Assembly: GCF_011605345.1 (NCBI RefSeq)
Contig: NZ_JAAOXM010000002.1
Span: forward strand, 992,001 to 1,056,000
Direction of reading: 5' to 3'
Length of the DNA stretch: 64,000 nucleotides
Source: Burkholderia sp. D-99
Lineage (GTDB): Bacteria > Pseudomonadota > Gammaproteobacteria > Burkholderiales > Burkholderiaceae
Numbering within the stretch: position 1 is the stretch's first letter; each line of letters begins with the position of its first letter. The translations under genes and the position numbers were made by a program. Below are positions 17,956 to 26,239 of this stretch, piece by piece. The notes under the pieces were generated by a model that was not told the origin of the DNA, searched no databases, and saw only the letters and a program-made list of their open reading frames with translations.

Positions 17956-18663
17956 TCACGGGGCGTTGTGAAACGACAGCTCGATGCCGAGCCGCTCACC
18001 GTCGCGAACGCGACTGATCGCATGCTTGAGATTGACGCGGTAGTAGCCCCTGCTTCCCCTGAAGGGCCGCTGTGCCGTACTGATGATCGCGGCATCGCCT
18101 GGCGCGAGCGGCAAAACCATCGGGCGAGACTGCATCCGAGGACGCTGCTCGGTGAGCACAAACTCGCCGCCCGTGAAGTCTTCGCCGGCTTCACTGAGCA
18201 GCACGACAACCTGCATCGGAAAGACGTGCGCGCCATCGCTGCTCTGATGCAGGGCCAGATAATCGCCGGCCCTGTACCGGCTCAGATGGGACAGCGGTTG
18301 GCTTTGCCCCGCGTCACGGTTGCGTTGCAGGAAAGCGTCCAGTTCCAACGGATATCGATACTCGACATCCAGCGTCTCGTTCCAGCGATTGGCGATGGGT
18401 GCGAGGTCTCGATACAACGACGCACGCCAGGACGCCAGCGGCTCTGGCAGTTGCCCACCGAAGCGAACAATCTCGCCGCGCCCGAGTTCGAGCGAATCGA
18501 GCGACACCCAGGGTCCTGCACCGTCCGCCATGATCTGGCGTGCAAGCGCACGGGCCTCGGCCCGGTCAAACGCGCCGGGTAGCAGTGCGTATCCCTCGGC
18601 ATCGAGTTGAGCGCCGATGCCGACCCAGTCCGGAGCGTCGCATCCGATGGAAGATTCAGTCAT
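17956..18663 (-). CDS. 2-oxoglutarate/Fe(II)-dependent oxygenase (paralogue)
   Basis: A 235-residue oxygenase similar to the one at 16860-17633. The HxD motif is less clear here: LALHQSSDGAHVFPM has His and an Asp three residues later instead of one. The distal His lies in NLKHAISRVRDGERLG with a following Arg. The shared framework (LAPIANRWNE, FTGGEFVLTEQRP) shows the two are paralogues. It starts 35 bases after ada. If the iron site is really altered, this copy may have changed activity. Confidence 0.86.
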   Translation of the reverse strand: MTESSIGCDAPDWVGIGAQLDAEGYALLPGAFDRAEARALARQIMADGAGPWVSLDSLELGRGEIVRFGGQLPEPLASWRASLYRDLAPIANRWNETLDVEYRYPLELDAFLQRNRDAGQSQPLSHLSRYRAGDYLALHQSSDGAHVFPMQVVVLLSEAGEDFTGGEFVLTEQRPRMQSRPMVLPLAPGDAAIISTAQRPFRGSRGYYRVNLKHAISRVRDGERLGIELSFHNAP

Positions 18664-18698
18664 GTCGAAAGTCACGTTGCGGGTTGGATTCGGCGCGC

Positions 18699-19775
18699 TC
18701 ACGACTTGGCTTCGCGTCGCAGGAGTTCGCGTTTGCGATCGACGCCCCATCGGTATCCGGAGATATCGCCGTCCTGTCGTACGACGCGGTGGCACGGGAT
18801 CGCGACAGCGATATGGTTTGCGCCACAGGCCTGCGCGACGGCACGTGTCGCCTTCGGCGCCCCGATACGCTGAGCGATCTCCGCATAGCTCACGGTGACT
18901 CCCGGCGGAATGTCGCGCAGCGCCTGCCACACGCGCTCCTGAAAGGCCGTGCCACGAACGTCCAGCGGCAAGTTCAGGCCGATGGACGGGGCCTCTATGA
19001 ACCCGACGACCTGTGCGATCAACGCCTCGAACCCGGCATCGCCACCGACGAACTGCGCTTTCGGAAACTGGTCCTGGAGATTCCGCACGAGCGCGTCAGG
19101 ATCATCGCCAAGCAGGATCGCGCAGATACCCCGCTCGCTTTGGGCAACGAGGATCGCACCGAGGGTGCATTGGCCGACAGCGAACCGAATGACCGTACCG
19201 GTGCCCCCCGCTCGAAAGTCGCGAGCGCGCATGCCGAGCAGCTGGTCGGAATGCTCATAGAAGCGGCTGTTCGAGTTGAAGCCTGCGTCATAGATCGCGC
19301 TCGTCACCGACGCCCCGGATCCGTTCAATTTCGAACGCAGCTTTCGAGCCCTTGAGGCCGACGCATAGGCTTTGGGCGTCAATCCGGTTTCCGCCTTGAA
19401 AAGGCGATGGATATGGAACGGGCTCATGCCCACGTGCGCGGCCAGTTCCTCGAGCTTCGGTGGCGTCTCGGCTTCGTCGATCAACCTGCAAACCTTCGCC
19501 ACTGCGTCGATACGTGCAGCTTCCGCGCTGGACTGATCGCTGCGGGCCCGGAGACTCAACCGGTACCCCGCCGCTTCGGCCGCCGATGCCGTCGCGAAAA
19601 ACTCGACGTTGGTGCGTTTGGGAAGGCGAGCCGACGAGCTCGGCCGGCAATAGACACCGGTTGTTTTCACCGCATACACGAAACATTCGTCAGCGCGACG
19701 ATCTCGTGTACGCACCGCTTCCCAACGTTCGTCATCCGTCGTGTAAGCGTCCATCGTCGACATGGTCGATTCCAT
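18699..19775 (-). CDS. ada: Ada-type regulator/O6-alkylguanine-DNA methyltransferase with degenerate zinc domain
   Basis: About 358 residues, normal for Ada. Domains: N-terminal Ada zinc domain (about 1-85), AraC helix-turn-helix (about 95-180), and a C-terminal methyltransferase with intact AIPCHRVVRQDGDISGYRWG. In the zinc domain only the first of the four cysteines survives (GVYCRPSSS); the second is Ser and the CxxC pair is replaced by LSLRAR. Phosphotriester sensing, which normally turns Ada into an activator, should therefore be lost, while O6-methylguanine repair should work. Start taken at MESTMSTMDAY; ATG 19763 and 19754 are alternatives. Confidence 0.88.
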   Translation of the reverse strand: MESTMSTMDAYTTDDERWEAVRTRDRRADECFVYAVKTTGVYCRPSSSARLPKRTNVEFFATASAAEAAGYRLSLRARSDQSSAEAARIDAVAKVCRLIDEAETPPKLEELAAHVGMSPFHIHRLFKAETGLTPKAYASASRARKLRSKLNGSGASVTSAIYDAGFNSNSRFYEHSDQLLGMRARDFRAGGTGTVIRFAVGQCTLGAILVAQSERGICAILLGDDPDALVRNLQDQFPKAQFVGGDAGFEALIAQVVGFIEAPSIGLNLPLDVRGTAFQERVWQALRDIPPGVTVSYAEIAQRIGAPKATRAVAQACGANHIAVAIPCHRVVRQDGDISGYRWGVDRKRELLRREAKS

Positions 19776-19857
19776 TGCAGTTGCCCGGAAAATTTGTTCA
19801 CGATCCAAGGATAGGCGCGAATTCAATCGCAAGAACTCCGATTCTTGCGGACAAACT

Positions 19858-20493
19858 TTATCGGGCAGGCAAGCGCCACAAGTACCACGCGGCAACCGTT
19901 CGCCATGGGCGCAACGTCTGACCGACCGCGTCCATTTCGCGAGGCGTCGGGGTCTTTTCCAGCCCCTTCAGGCGCCGGTAGCCTTCGCGCACGCCAAAAT
20001 CATTCACGGGCAGGATGTCCAGTCGAGACATCGTGTAGATCAGGAACATCTCGACAGTCCACTTCCCGACACCGCGCAACGTGATCAAGCGGTCGACGAT
20101 TTCGTCGTCGGAAAGGTCCTGTGCCTCATTTCTGGTGGGTACCACGCCGTCGATCCTTGCCTGCGCGATGCCACGAATGGTTTCCAGCTTGGTAGCGGAG
20201 AACCCGCAGGCGCGCTGCTTAGCGGGATCGGTATCGAGCAGTTGTTCGGGCGTCGGAAAGGTACTTTCGGGGTAAAGAGCCAGCAGCCGGGCCAGAATTG
20301 CGTCTCCCGCCTTCGCATGCAGTTGCTGATAGGCGATCGCGCGCACCAGTGCTTCGTAGGGCTCACGTGCCGGTTTGGGTTCATGTCGGCATGGACCGAT
20401 GTCGGCGATATGGCGTGCCCAGTCGGCATCGACTTCCGACAAGAATCGCACAGCTTCTTCATAGACCTTCGATGAAGGAGAGGAGGTTGTCAT
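19858..20493 (-). CDS. DNA-3-methyladenine glycosylase II (AlkA/HhH-GPD family)
   Basis: A 211-residue base-excision glycosylase. The helix-hairpin-helix (LITLRGVGKWTVEMFLIY) is followed by the catalytic Asp region SRLDILPVNDFGVREGYRRL, as in short AlkA-type enzymes that remove alkylated purines. It is the first recognisable repair gene in the minus-strand operon and lies 38 bases after a small coupled ORF. The ada gene follows 82 bases downstream. Confidence 0.9.
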   Translation of the reverse strand: MTTSSPSSKVYEEAVRFLSEVDADWARHIADIGPCRHEPKPAREPYEALVRAIAYQQLHAKAGDAILARLLALYPESTFPTPEQLLDTDPAKQRACGFSATKLETIRGIAQARIDGVVPTRNEAQDLSDDEIVDRLITLRGVGKWTVEMFLIYTMSRLDILPVNDFGVREGYRRLKGLEKTPTPREMDAVGQTLRPWRTVAAWYLWRLPAR

Positions 20494-20531
20494 TTCTGTG
20501 TTCTTCGGAGTTCGTTACTTGCAAGGTTCCG

Positions 20532-20771
20532 TTACGATCGGAGCGTATTTGCGGCCGCAGAGACGGCCATCTTCGTGTTTGAGCAATCGACGCGTTCGAT
20601 GAGGCTGCGCATGCGCCGGGCGAGGCGTATGGCCGTGACGAGCGACATTTCAGCCATCGGATCTTCGACCCGATTCAGAAAGAAACGTACGATCGCATGA
20701 ATGCCCTTAAAGCGCGAAGCACGAGCGTTTCGGTACCGGCCCGGGTTGTCGGGTTCGTTCGACACGATCAT
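20532..20771 (-). CDS. Small hypothetical protein, translationally coupled
   Basis: 79 residues (MIVSNEPDNPGRYRNARASR...), basic in the first half. Its ATG overlaps the TGA of the preceding small gene (ATGA at 20768-20771), which argues that it is real. Followed 38 bases later by the AlkA gene, so it is probably part of the alkylation operon. I recognise no domain. The segment MAEMSLVTAIRLARRMRSLIERV is likely helical. Confidence 0.6.
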   Translation of the reverse strand: MIVSNEPDNPGRYRNARASRFKGIHAIVRFFLNRVEDPMAEMSLVTAIRLARRMRSLIERVDCSNTKMAVSAAANTLRS

Positions 20772-20983
20772 CTGCAGCGGGTGACACCGCCATCCCCAAA
20801 CAGGTAGGCTTCGCCACTGGCCATCTGCAACTCCGTCTGTCCGTCGCTGTTGATTCGCCAGAATGCCATTCCAGCGTCAACGAGCGACTGACAATGCGAT
20901 TCAACTGCGCGCTGCAGGGCCAGCTCGTCAACACTGGACGTCTCCAGAGAATCGACTCGCGAGTTTCCGTCACTCATGGGCAT
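20768..20983 (-). CDS. Small hypothetical protein, first gene of the alkylation-repair operon
   Basis: 71 residues, acidic and soluble (MPMSDGNSRVDSLETSSVDELALQ...). The ATG at 20983 has a strong GGAGG eight bases upstream, while the open frame continues further upstream without ribosome-binding sites. No known domain recognised; the C-terminal half (AFWRINSDGQTELQMASGEA) looks like a small beta-rich fold. Its stop overlaps the next start. Confidence 0.6.
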   Translation of the reverse strand: MPMSDGNSRVDSLETSSVDELALQRAVESHCQSLVDAGMAFWRINSDGQTELQMASGEAYLFGDGGVTRCR

Positions 20984-21317
20984 CACAACCTCCGTGTGCA
21001 CGCCACGCGCGGGGCAATTGAGGCCGGATGCCGCGGTGATGGCAGAAGCGATCCTTCTGCGCAAGCGCCCGCTCCGATGATGTTGACCAGCATGGCGGTT
21101 ACTCCAAGACACGGCTTTCCTCAATCCGCCTCTATCTTCTCAGCCTGTATTCGCATTGCCGCTTCCACGAACGTCTCGGAAAATCGCGCAGATCCCGTGT
21201 CGACCGTTGGCGACCAAAACCCGATCGATTCGAATCCCGGGCGCGCGGAAGTTGTATTTGAACGTGACGATCGGACGCGTTTTCATGGCGCTTGTCCGGA
21301 AACGGAATGCACTGAAT

Positions 21318-22006
21318 TTACCGATGACGGCCCCGAGCCGAACTCCATTTCTTGCTGTAGAACTCGCGCAAGGCGCCCCGGTTCACCAGCCGGGAAATCT
21401 CGCGATCAACCTGATCCAGATCGCCAGGCAACCGGCGTCGCGCATATAGCGCAACGCTTCCTGCGCCAGCCACGTGCATGGCACCCGCCGTAACCAAATG
21501 GAATCTGCTCCGGACCGGTACATCCACACGATCGTTGCCGCCATCATTTGTTGTTCCGGCGCCATTGCGCGAAAAGCGGCCCGCCACTCGGCCATTTCTG
21601 CCGGGTGATGTTCCCCGGATCGCTCGTCATAGGCGGCAGGGCAAATACTCCGATGGAATTCCCCCTGGCTGCTGGAACAGAACAGTCGCGACAGTCTCAG
21701 CTCGCTGATCGCCTGCTTCAAGACGGTGAAAAAGTGCGCCGGCGTTCTCATCGTTCGAACACACGTTCCGCCGGCCAACGCTTCCAGCAAGAGAGTTTCA
21801 TGGTCGTCCAGGTCCAGCGATCCCGCTACCAGCCTGTCCATTCGAACTTCATTCCTCGGCGTCGAAATCTGAGCCCGCGCGTACAGCACGCGCAGGACCA
21901 TATCGGGGTCGCAGACAGCACCATCGCAGCCGGTGGCGAATCGAGCATCAATTTCCATCGCGTTTTGTTTGTGGTCCTTACAAATGAGTAGCCACTGCCA
22001 ATCCAC
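21318..22006 (-). pseudogene. Probable frameshifted hypothetical gene
   Basis: The main frame encodes about 200 residues from 22006 down to 21383 (for example LLEALAGGTCVRTMRTPAHF and LAQEALRYMRDAGCL), then ends in a non-natural looking tail. The next frame continues smoothly with GDLDQVDREISRLVNRGALR and EFYSKKWSSARGRHR to a stop at 21318. The frame switch falls near 21430-21445. I do not recognise the family. It could be a genuine shorter protein, but the continuity across frames favours a one-base indel. Confidence 0.45.
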
Positions 22007-22053
22007 CTGACGAATCTGACAAAGGGCGCACTGTTCACCATTGATGCCGCGCT

Positions 22054-22542
22054 CTATTGAAGCGCCCGGCGGATTCGCAACGACTGTGGATCGATATCGA
22101 AAGCGTGATCGCCCGCGAGCCGATTGATGTTTTCGATCGTGTCTCGCAACCCGGCGCTTGTCGTGCAGGAGCGTGGCGGCAGACAGAACACGTCGACACC
22201 ATACTTGTCGAGCGGAAGCTTCAAGGTTTGCGTCGCCGTCGCCAACGAACTGGACGAGTCATGGCCGATGAACAGGCGTCTGAAGTGCAGATTGCGCCAG
22301 GTATCAAGACTGGCGGCTCCGGTATCCGCAACGGCTCGATCGACAAAGCGAATGCTGCGCACGATCTCGATTCGTTCCGCAAACAGAATCACCGGCTTGA
22401 TGCCGGTGCTTTGACGAAATGAGTCGTCTGTCGCTAAACGGACGTTCAGATAGTCACAACGGTCGCGTGCGTAACCGAGCACGTTGAGATGCCCAACGTG
22501 AAACAGATCGAATACGTCTGCGAGATACCCGACTATTTTCAT
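22054..22542 (-). CDS. Cytidylyltransferase-like nucleotidyltransferase
   Basis: A 162-residue protein of the TagD/RfaE C-domain type, which joins CTP to a phosphorylated alcohol or sugar. The nucleotide-binding motif DLFHVGHLNVLGYAR is intact, followed by AERIEIVRSIRFVD as in glycerol-3-phosphate cytidylyltransferase relatives. The usual C-terminal RTxGISTT motif is not clear. A broken homologue lies 5.5 kb downstream on the same strand. No lipid or capsule genes adjoin it, so the substrate is unknown. Confidence 0.78.
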   Translation of the reverse strand: MKIVGYLADVFDLFHVGHLNVLGYARDRCDYLNVRLATDDSFRQSTGIKPVILFAERIEIVRSIRFVDRAVADTGAASLDTWRNLHFRRLFIGHDSSSSLATATQTLKLPLDKYGVDVFCLPPRSCTTSAGLRDTIENINRLAGDHAFDIDPQSLRIRRALQ

Positions 22543-22845
22543 CTCGTCCTCACCGCGCGCGAGACGATCATTCAGGGCAGTCCCCTGGCGCCCATCGGAC
22601 GCTTGACAGCTACGTCCGCCATTCGCGCGATTTGTCTCATCGACGAAAACGATATCTCTTTTCGATCGTTTCTTCGCTCCGTTTCTTGCTTTCAGATTCG
22701 CACGGATCAGGGTCTGTAAAAAGATGAGGACTTCTTGAATTTCACCACAAGAAACGAGTAGAAGCGCGCAGGCCGGATCGCTATTGTTCGTTCCGAGCGG
22801 AGCACCTCCGTCTCTCCATCAACCAGGATCATCAAGGAGTCGAAC
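22543..22845. promoter_or_regulatory. Intergenic region upstream of SnoaL-like gene
   Basis: About 300 bases with no supported gene. An inverted repeat (TTCTTG at 22732-22737, CAAGAA at 22748-22753) lies about 90 bases before the SnoaL-like start and could be an operator. Divergent promoters for the cytidylyltransferase and SnoaL-like genes are expected here. Confidence 0.35.
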
Positions 22846-23295
22846 ATGTCGAAGGAAGACGATAACAAGGCAGTCGTCGGCCGCTGGTTCACGAATTTCT
22901 GGGGCGAGAAATGCGACCTCGGTATCGTCGACGAGATCGCTGCGCCGGACATGCTGCTGAAGTACTCGTTGCATGAACCGCGTCGCGGCCGCGAAGACAT
23001 CAAGGCATTCATGACCGACTTCCGTGCCGCCTTCCCGGATCTCAATTTCTGGGGTGTCACGGACCTGATCGCCGAAGGCGACTACGTGGTCGGTCAGTGG
23101 GAAGGTGGCGGCACGCATACCGGCCCGGCTTTCAGCGACTTCCTGATCGGGTCCCTGCCTGCAGCGACCGGCCGTCGTATGCACTTCACCGGGACCACGG
23201 TTCTTCGCCTGAAGGACGGTCTGATCGTCGAAGAACTCGGCCTCGACGACGGCGTGGCGGCGCTGACGCAACTCGAGCTGATCAAGAAAGCGTAA
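22846..23295 (+). CDS. SnoaL-like (NTF2-fold) ester cyclase family protein
   Basis: A 149-residue cytoplasmic NTF2-fold protein: KAVVGRWFTNFW, then GREDIKAFMTDFRAAFPDLN and YVVGQWEGGGTHTGPAFSDF, which is the standard pattern of SnoaL-like polyketide cyclases and their many uncharacterised relatives. AAGGAG lies just upstream of the ATG. It is monocistronic, followed by a terminator hairpin. Function beyond the fold is unknown. Confidence 0.85.
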   Translation: MSKEDDNKAVVGRWFTNFWGEKCDLGIVDEIAAPDMLLKYSLHEPRRGREDIKAFMTDFRAAFPDLNFWGVTDLIAEGDYVVGQWEGGGTHTGPAFSDFLIGSLPAATGRRMHFTGTTVLRLKDGLIVEELGLDDGVAALTQLELIKKA

Positions 23296-23350
23296 GTGAA
23301 CGCACGGTCCGAACCATCACGGATCGCCCGTCGGCGACAAGACCTGAACA

Positions 23351-23379
23351 CGGATCGGCTGAGGCCGGTCCGTTTTTCT
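23351..23379 (+). terminator. Rho-independent terminator after the SnoaL-like gene
   Basis: CGGATCGGC pairs with GCCGGTCCG (one G-T wobble) across a four-base loop, followed by a T-run, 55 bases after the SnoaL-like stop. Confidence 0.7.
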
Positions 23380-23484
23380 TCCGGCGCAAATCCCGGAAGC
23401 TTGAGATGCTGGGTGCTTGTTGGCGCGGAGCCAACAGACCACATGTCCGAAAATGGCGCACTTCGTGGGCGCCCAGGATATACG

Positions 23485-25005
23485 ATGTCACCCATGCCTA
23501 CCCCCATCGACACCCCCGACAGCGACGCCTGCTACCTGGCGCTGAAGGCGCACGACGCGCGCTTCGACGGCTCTTTTTTTGCGGCCGTCACCAGCACCGG
23601 CATCTACTGTCGTCCGGTATGTCGTGTGAAGACACCGCGTCGCGAGAACCTCCGCTTCTACCGTCATGCGGCAGAAGCCGAAGCGGCCGGTTTCAGGCCT
23701 TGCTTGCGTTGCCGCCCCGAATTGGCCCCGCGTGCGGCCTCCTGGAGCACGGAGGACGCTTCGCGCATCCTGGCGCTGCAGGCGGCAAGGTTGATGGATG
23801 AACCCGACGCATGGCGGCACATGAACTCCGCACTCCCGACCTTCGGGCAGTCGAGCGGCGGTTTGATGCCGCGCATTGCGCAGAGGTTGGGCGTGAGCGA
23901 CCGCCATTTGCGCCGCATTTTCGACGCACATTTTGGTGTCTCGCCGCTCCAGTATCTTCAAACACGCCGGCTGTTGGCGGCCAAGCAGCTGATTGCCGAT
24001 ACCCGATTGCCGATGAGCCAGGTCGCGGCGTCCAGCGGCTTTTCCAGCGTGCGACGCTTCAACGATGCATTCTCGCGCCACTACGGCCTGAATCCCAGCG
24101 CCTTGCGCCGGGCCAAATCCGCATCGGATGGGCAAGGCGTGAGCGTGCGATTGGGCTGGCGGCCTCCCTATGACGTGGAGGCGATGGTGGGCTTTTTGCG
24201 CCTGCGTGCGTTGCCTGGCGTGGAGCAGGTCGCGGGCCTGGAGTACACACGAACGTTACGGCTTTCGCAAGGCCCGCAGGCTCGCAGCGGCTGGTTGCGC
24301 GCTCGCTTCGACGAAGATCGCGCGCAGGCCGTGCTGACGATCAGCGATTCATTGGCCGCCGCCCTGCCGGCGCTGATCAACCGTGTGCGCGCCGCGTTCG
24401 ATCTGGACGCCGACCCGATCGCCATCCACGCGGCGCTGCACGCCGCCTTCCCGTTGGGCGAAGGCTTGCGCGTGCCGGGCACACTGGACGGCTTCGAGCT
24501 GGCGGTGCGCGCCGTGTTGGGTCAGCAGGTCACCGTAGCTGCTGCACGTACCCTGGGCGCGCGTCTGGTTGCCGCCTTTGGCGATCCGGTCGAAACGCCT
24601 GTCGCTGGCCTGGATCGTCTCTTTCCCACGCCTGCTGCCCTGGCCGCTGCCACTGGCGACGAGCTCGGCCAGCTGGGCATCACGCGACAACGTCAGACCG
24701 CGCTGCATGCGCTGGCGCGCGCCGTGCTGGAGGGGCGCATCGCTTTGCATCCTGGCGTAGACGTCGCGGCGACTTGCGCTGAATTGTGCGCACTGCCGGG
24801 TATCGGCGACTGGACGGCGCAGTACATCGCCATGCGCGCGCTGCGTTGGCCCGACGCCTTTCCTGCCGGCGACGTCGCGTTGCAAAAGGCCCTGGGTGTG
24901 GGTAGCGCCCGTGCCGCAGCACAAGCCGCCGAGAAATGGCGACCGTGGCGCGGCTATTCCGTGCTACGTGCCTGGCATGCGATGAATCACAGTGCTTCGG
25001 CCTGA
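23485..25005 (+). CDS. alkA: Ada/AraC - AlkA fusion: DNA-3-methyladenine glycosylase with regulatory domain
   Basis: 506 residues. The N-terminal Ada zinc domain is complete here (IYCRPVC and FRPCLRCRPE give all four cysteines), followed by an AraC helix-turn-helix (LGVSDRHLRRIFDAHFGVSP, then MSQVAASSGFSSVRRFNDAF) and a C-terminal AlkA glycosylase with hairpin ALPGIGDWTAQYIAMRAL and the catalytic Asp in FPAGDVALQKAL. It could sense methyl phosphotriesters, activate repair genes and excise 3-methyladenine. Start at ATG 23485; ATG 23494 also possible. AlkB follows 68 bases downstream, probably as one operon. Confidence 0.93.
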   Translation: MSPMPTPIDTPDSDACYLALKAHDARFDGSFFAAVTSTGIYCRPVCRVKTPRRENLRFYRHAAEAEAAGFRPCLRCRPELAPRAASWSTEDASRILALQAARLMDEPDAWRHMNSALPTFGQSSGGLMPRIAQRLGVSDRHLRRIFDAHFGVSPLQYLQTRRLLAAKQLIADTRLPMSQVAASSGFSSVRRFNDAFSRHYGLNPSALRRAKSASDGQGVSVRLGWRPPYDVEAMVGFLRLRALPGVEQVAGLEYTRTLRLSQGPQARSGWLRARFDEDRAQAVLTISDSLAAALPALINRVRAAFDLDADPIAIHAALHAAFPLGEGLRVPGTLDGFELAVRAVLGQQVTVAAARTLGARLVAAFGDPVETPVAGLDRLFPTPAALAAATGDELGQLGITRQRQTALHALARAVLEGRIALHPGVDVAATCAELCALPGIGDWTAQYIAMRALRWPDAFPAGDVALQKALGVGSARAAAQAAEKWRPWRGYSVLRAWHAMNHSASA

Positions 25006-25073
25006 ATGCGACTCGTATCAACACCTTTCCGCGTCGCGTGACTCGTCACCACCGGAAGCGATCAATTTGCACG

Positions 25074-25724
25074 ATGAATTCAATCACACGGATCCTGGGC
25101 ACGGTACCTGCTCAGAGCGACCTGTTCGGAAGCAGTGACGCCGAATTCTCGATGGACGAGTCTTTTCGATCGGCAAGGCGTTTCGATCTCGACGCGCATT
25201 CCTGGATCGAGATCGTGCCCGGATGGATATCGGGGGCTTCGCTGCTCTACGAGCAGTTGCGCAACAGCGTCCCGTGGCTCGAGCACGATCGACGCATGTT
25301 CAACAAGGTGTTCCGCGAACCACGCATGACGGCGGTCTACAAGCATGTTGCCGATGTGCCCGACGCGCGCGTGTTGCAGGCCGTCCGTGCGCTATCGCGT
25401 CACTACGGTGTGGAATACGACGGCCTGTGGATGAACCTCTATCGCAACGGGCAAGACAGTACAGGCTGGCACCGCGACCACGGCTCCTGCCGGAAGCTGA
25501 ACTGCATCGTCCCCGTCCTGACGCTCGGCACGACCCGCCGGTTTTTGATCAAGCCGATCAAGGGCGGCCGCTCCGTCGCCTTTAAACCGTCGTCCGGAGA
25601 CTTGGTGGTGATGGGCGGGCGCGCCCAGCAGGACTGGGTGCACTGTGTGCCCAAGGAACCGGAAATCGAGGGTGCACGGATCAGCGTCAACTTCATGAGC
25701 TCCGCGCAGGGCGTGCGGGATTAG
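25074..25724 (+). CDS. alkB: Alpha-ketoglutarate-dependent DNA dioxygenase AlkB
   Basis: 216 residues. It removes 1-methyladenine and 3-methylcytosine lesions by oxidative demethylation. The iron ligands are clear: HRDHG (His-x-Asp) and the distal His in DWVHCVPKE, with the 2-oxoglutarate-binding Arg in ISVNFMS preceded by GARI. The nucleotide-recognition segment LWMNLYRNGQDSTGWHRDH matches the family. Start at MNSITRILG. It lies downstream of the Ada-AlkA fusion gene. Confidence 0.93.
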   Translation: MNSITRILGTVPAQSDLFGSSDAEFSMDESFRSARRFDLDAHSWIEIVPGWISGASLLYEQLRNSVPWLEHDRRMFNKVFREPRMTAVYKHVADVPDARVLQAVRALSRHYGVEYDGLWMNLYRNGQDSTGWHRDHGSCRKLNCIVPVLTLGTTRRFLIKPIKGGRSVAFKPSSGDLVVMGGRAQQDWVHCVPKEPEIEGARISVNFMSSAQGVRD

Positions 25725-26178
25725 CAGACGAAGTTGTCGAGACCTGGCGACACTGGCGCGATCGGGAGGTATGACGCATCTGGCAGGCCGTCGATCACGA
25801 CGTCTCGACATGAATACCATCCGTATCGATATTCATCTCCTCAAATTTCGACATCCTTACTTTTCAATAATAACGACAAGCTCTTATAGATCCCTGCAAG
25901 CGTGGTAGCGATTGATCCGTTCTCTTAATCATGCTGGGCAGCACCTCGCACTTGCGTAAATCGGCGGATCATCGATCGCGCGCTGCCCGCTAGTTGCAAA
26001 TTCGACCGGCAGGAATCGTCGTACTTCTAGCCCGACCATCTGCGACGGAGATTTCAAGCTGAAGCCGCATTGCTATTGAACCGCGCGACTCAATAGACCC
26101 TATCAAGTGACGCAAAAGAGGTCACTTTTTTGCCAGCCTCCCCCACCCCCACCCATCATCCAACCCCAATAAATCCCC
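25725..26178. other. Intergenic region after alkB
   Basis: About 450 bases with no supported gene, with lower GC around 25850-25930. A short hairpin (AGTGAC at 26106-26111, GTCACT at 26121-26126) followed by a T-run could be a distant terminator. Otherwise nothing recognised. Confidence 0.4.
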
Positions 26179-26230
26179 TTGACGACCTATCTTTCGATAT
26201 ATATCTTTAGATATGTTTTTCGACATATAG
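26179..26230 (+). promoter_or_regulatory. Promoter and tandem palindromic operators of the YqjI-like regulator
   Basis: A -35-like TTGACG at 26179-26184 is followed by three overlapping AT-rich dyads: TATCTTTCGATA (26188-26199), ATATCTTTAGATAT (26201-26214) and ATATGT...ACATAT (26211-26228). E. coli YqjI controls its own gene and yqjH through similar TATC/GATA repeats, so autoregulation by the next gene is the natural reading. Confidence 0.65.
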
Positions 26231-26239
26231 GACACGATC

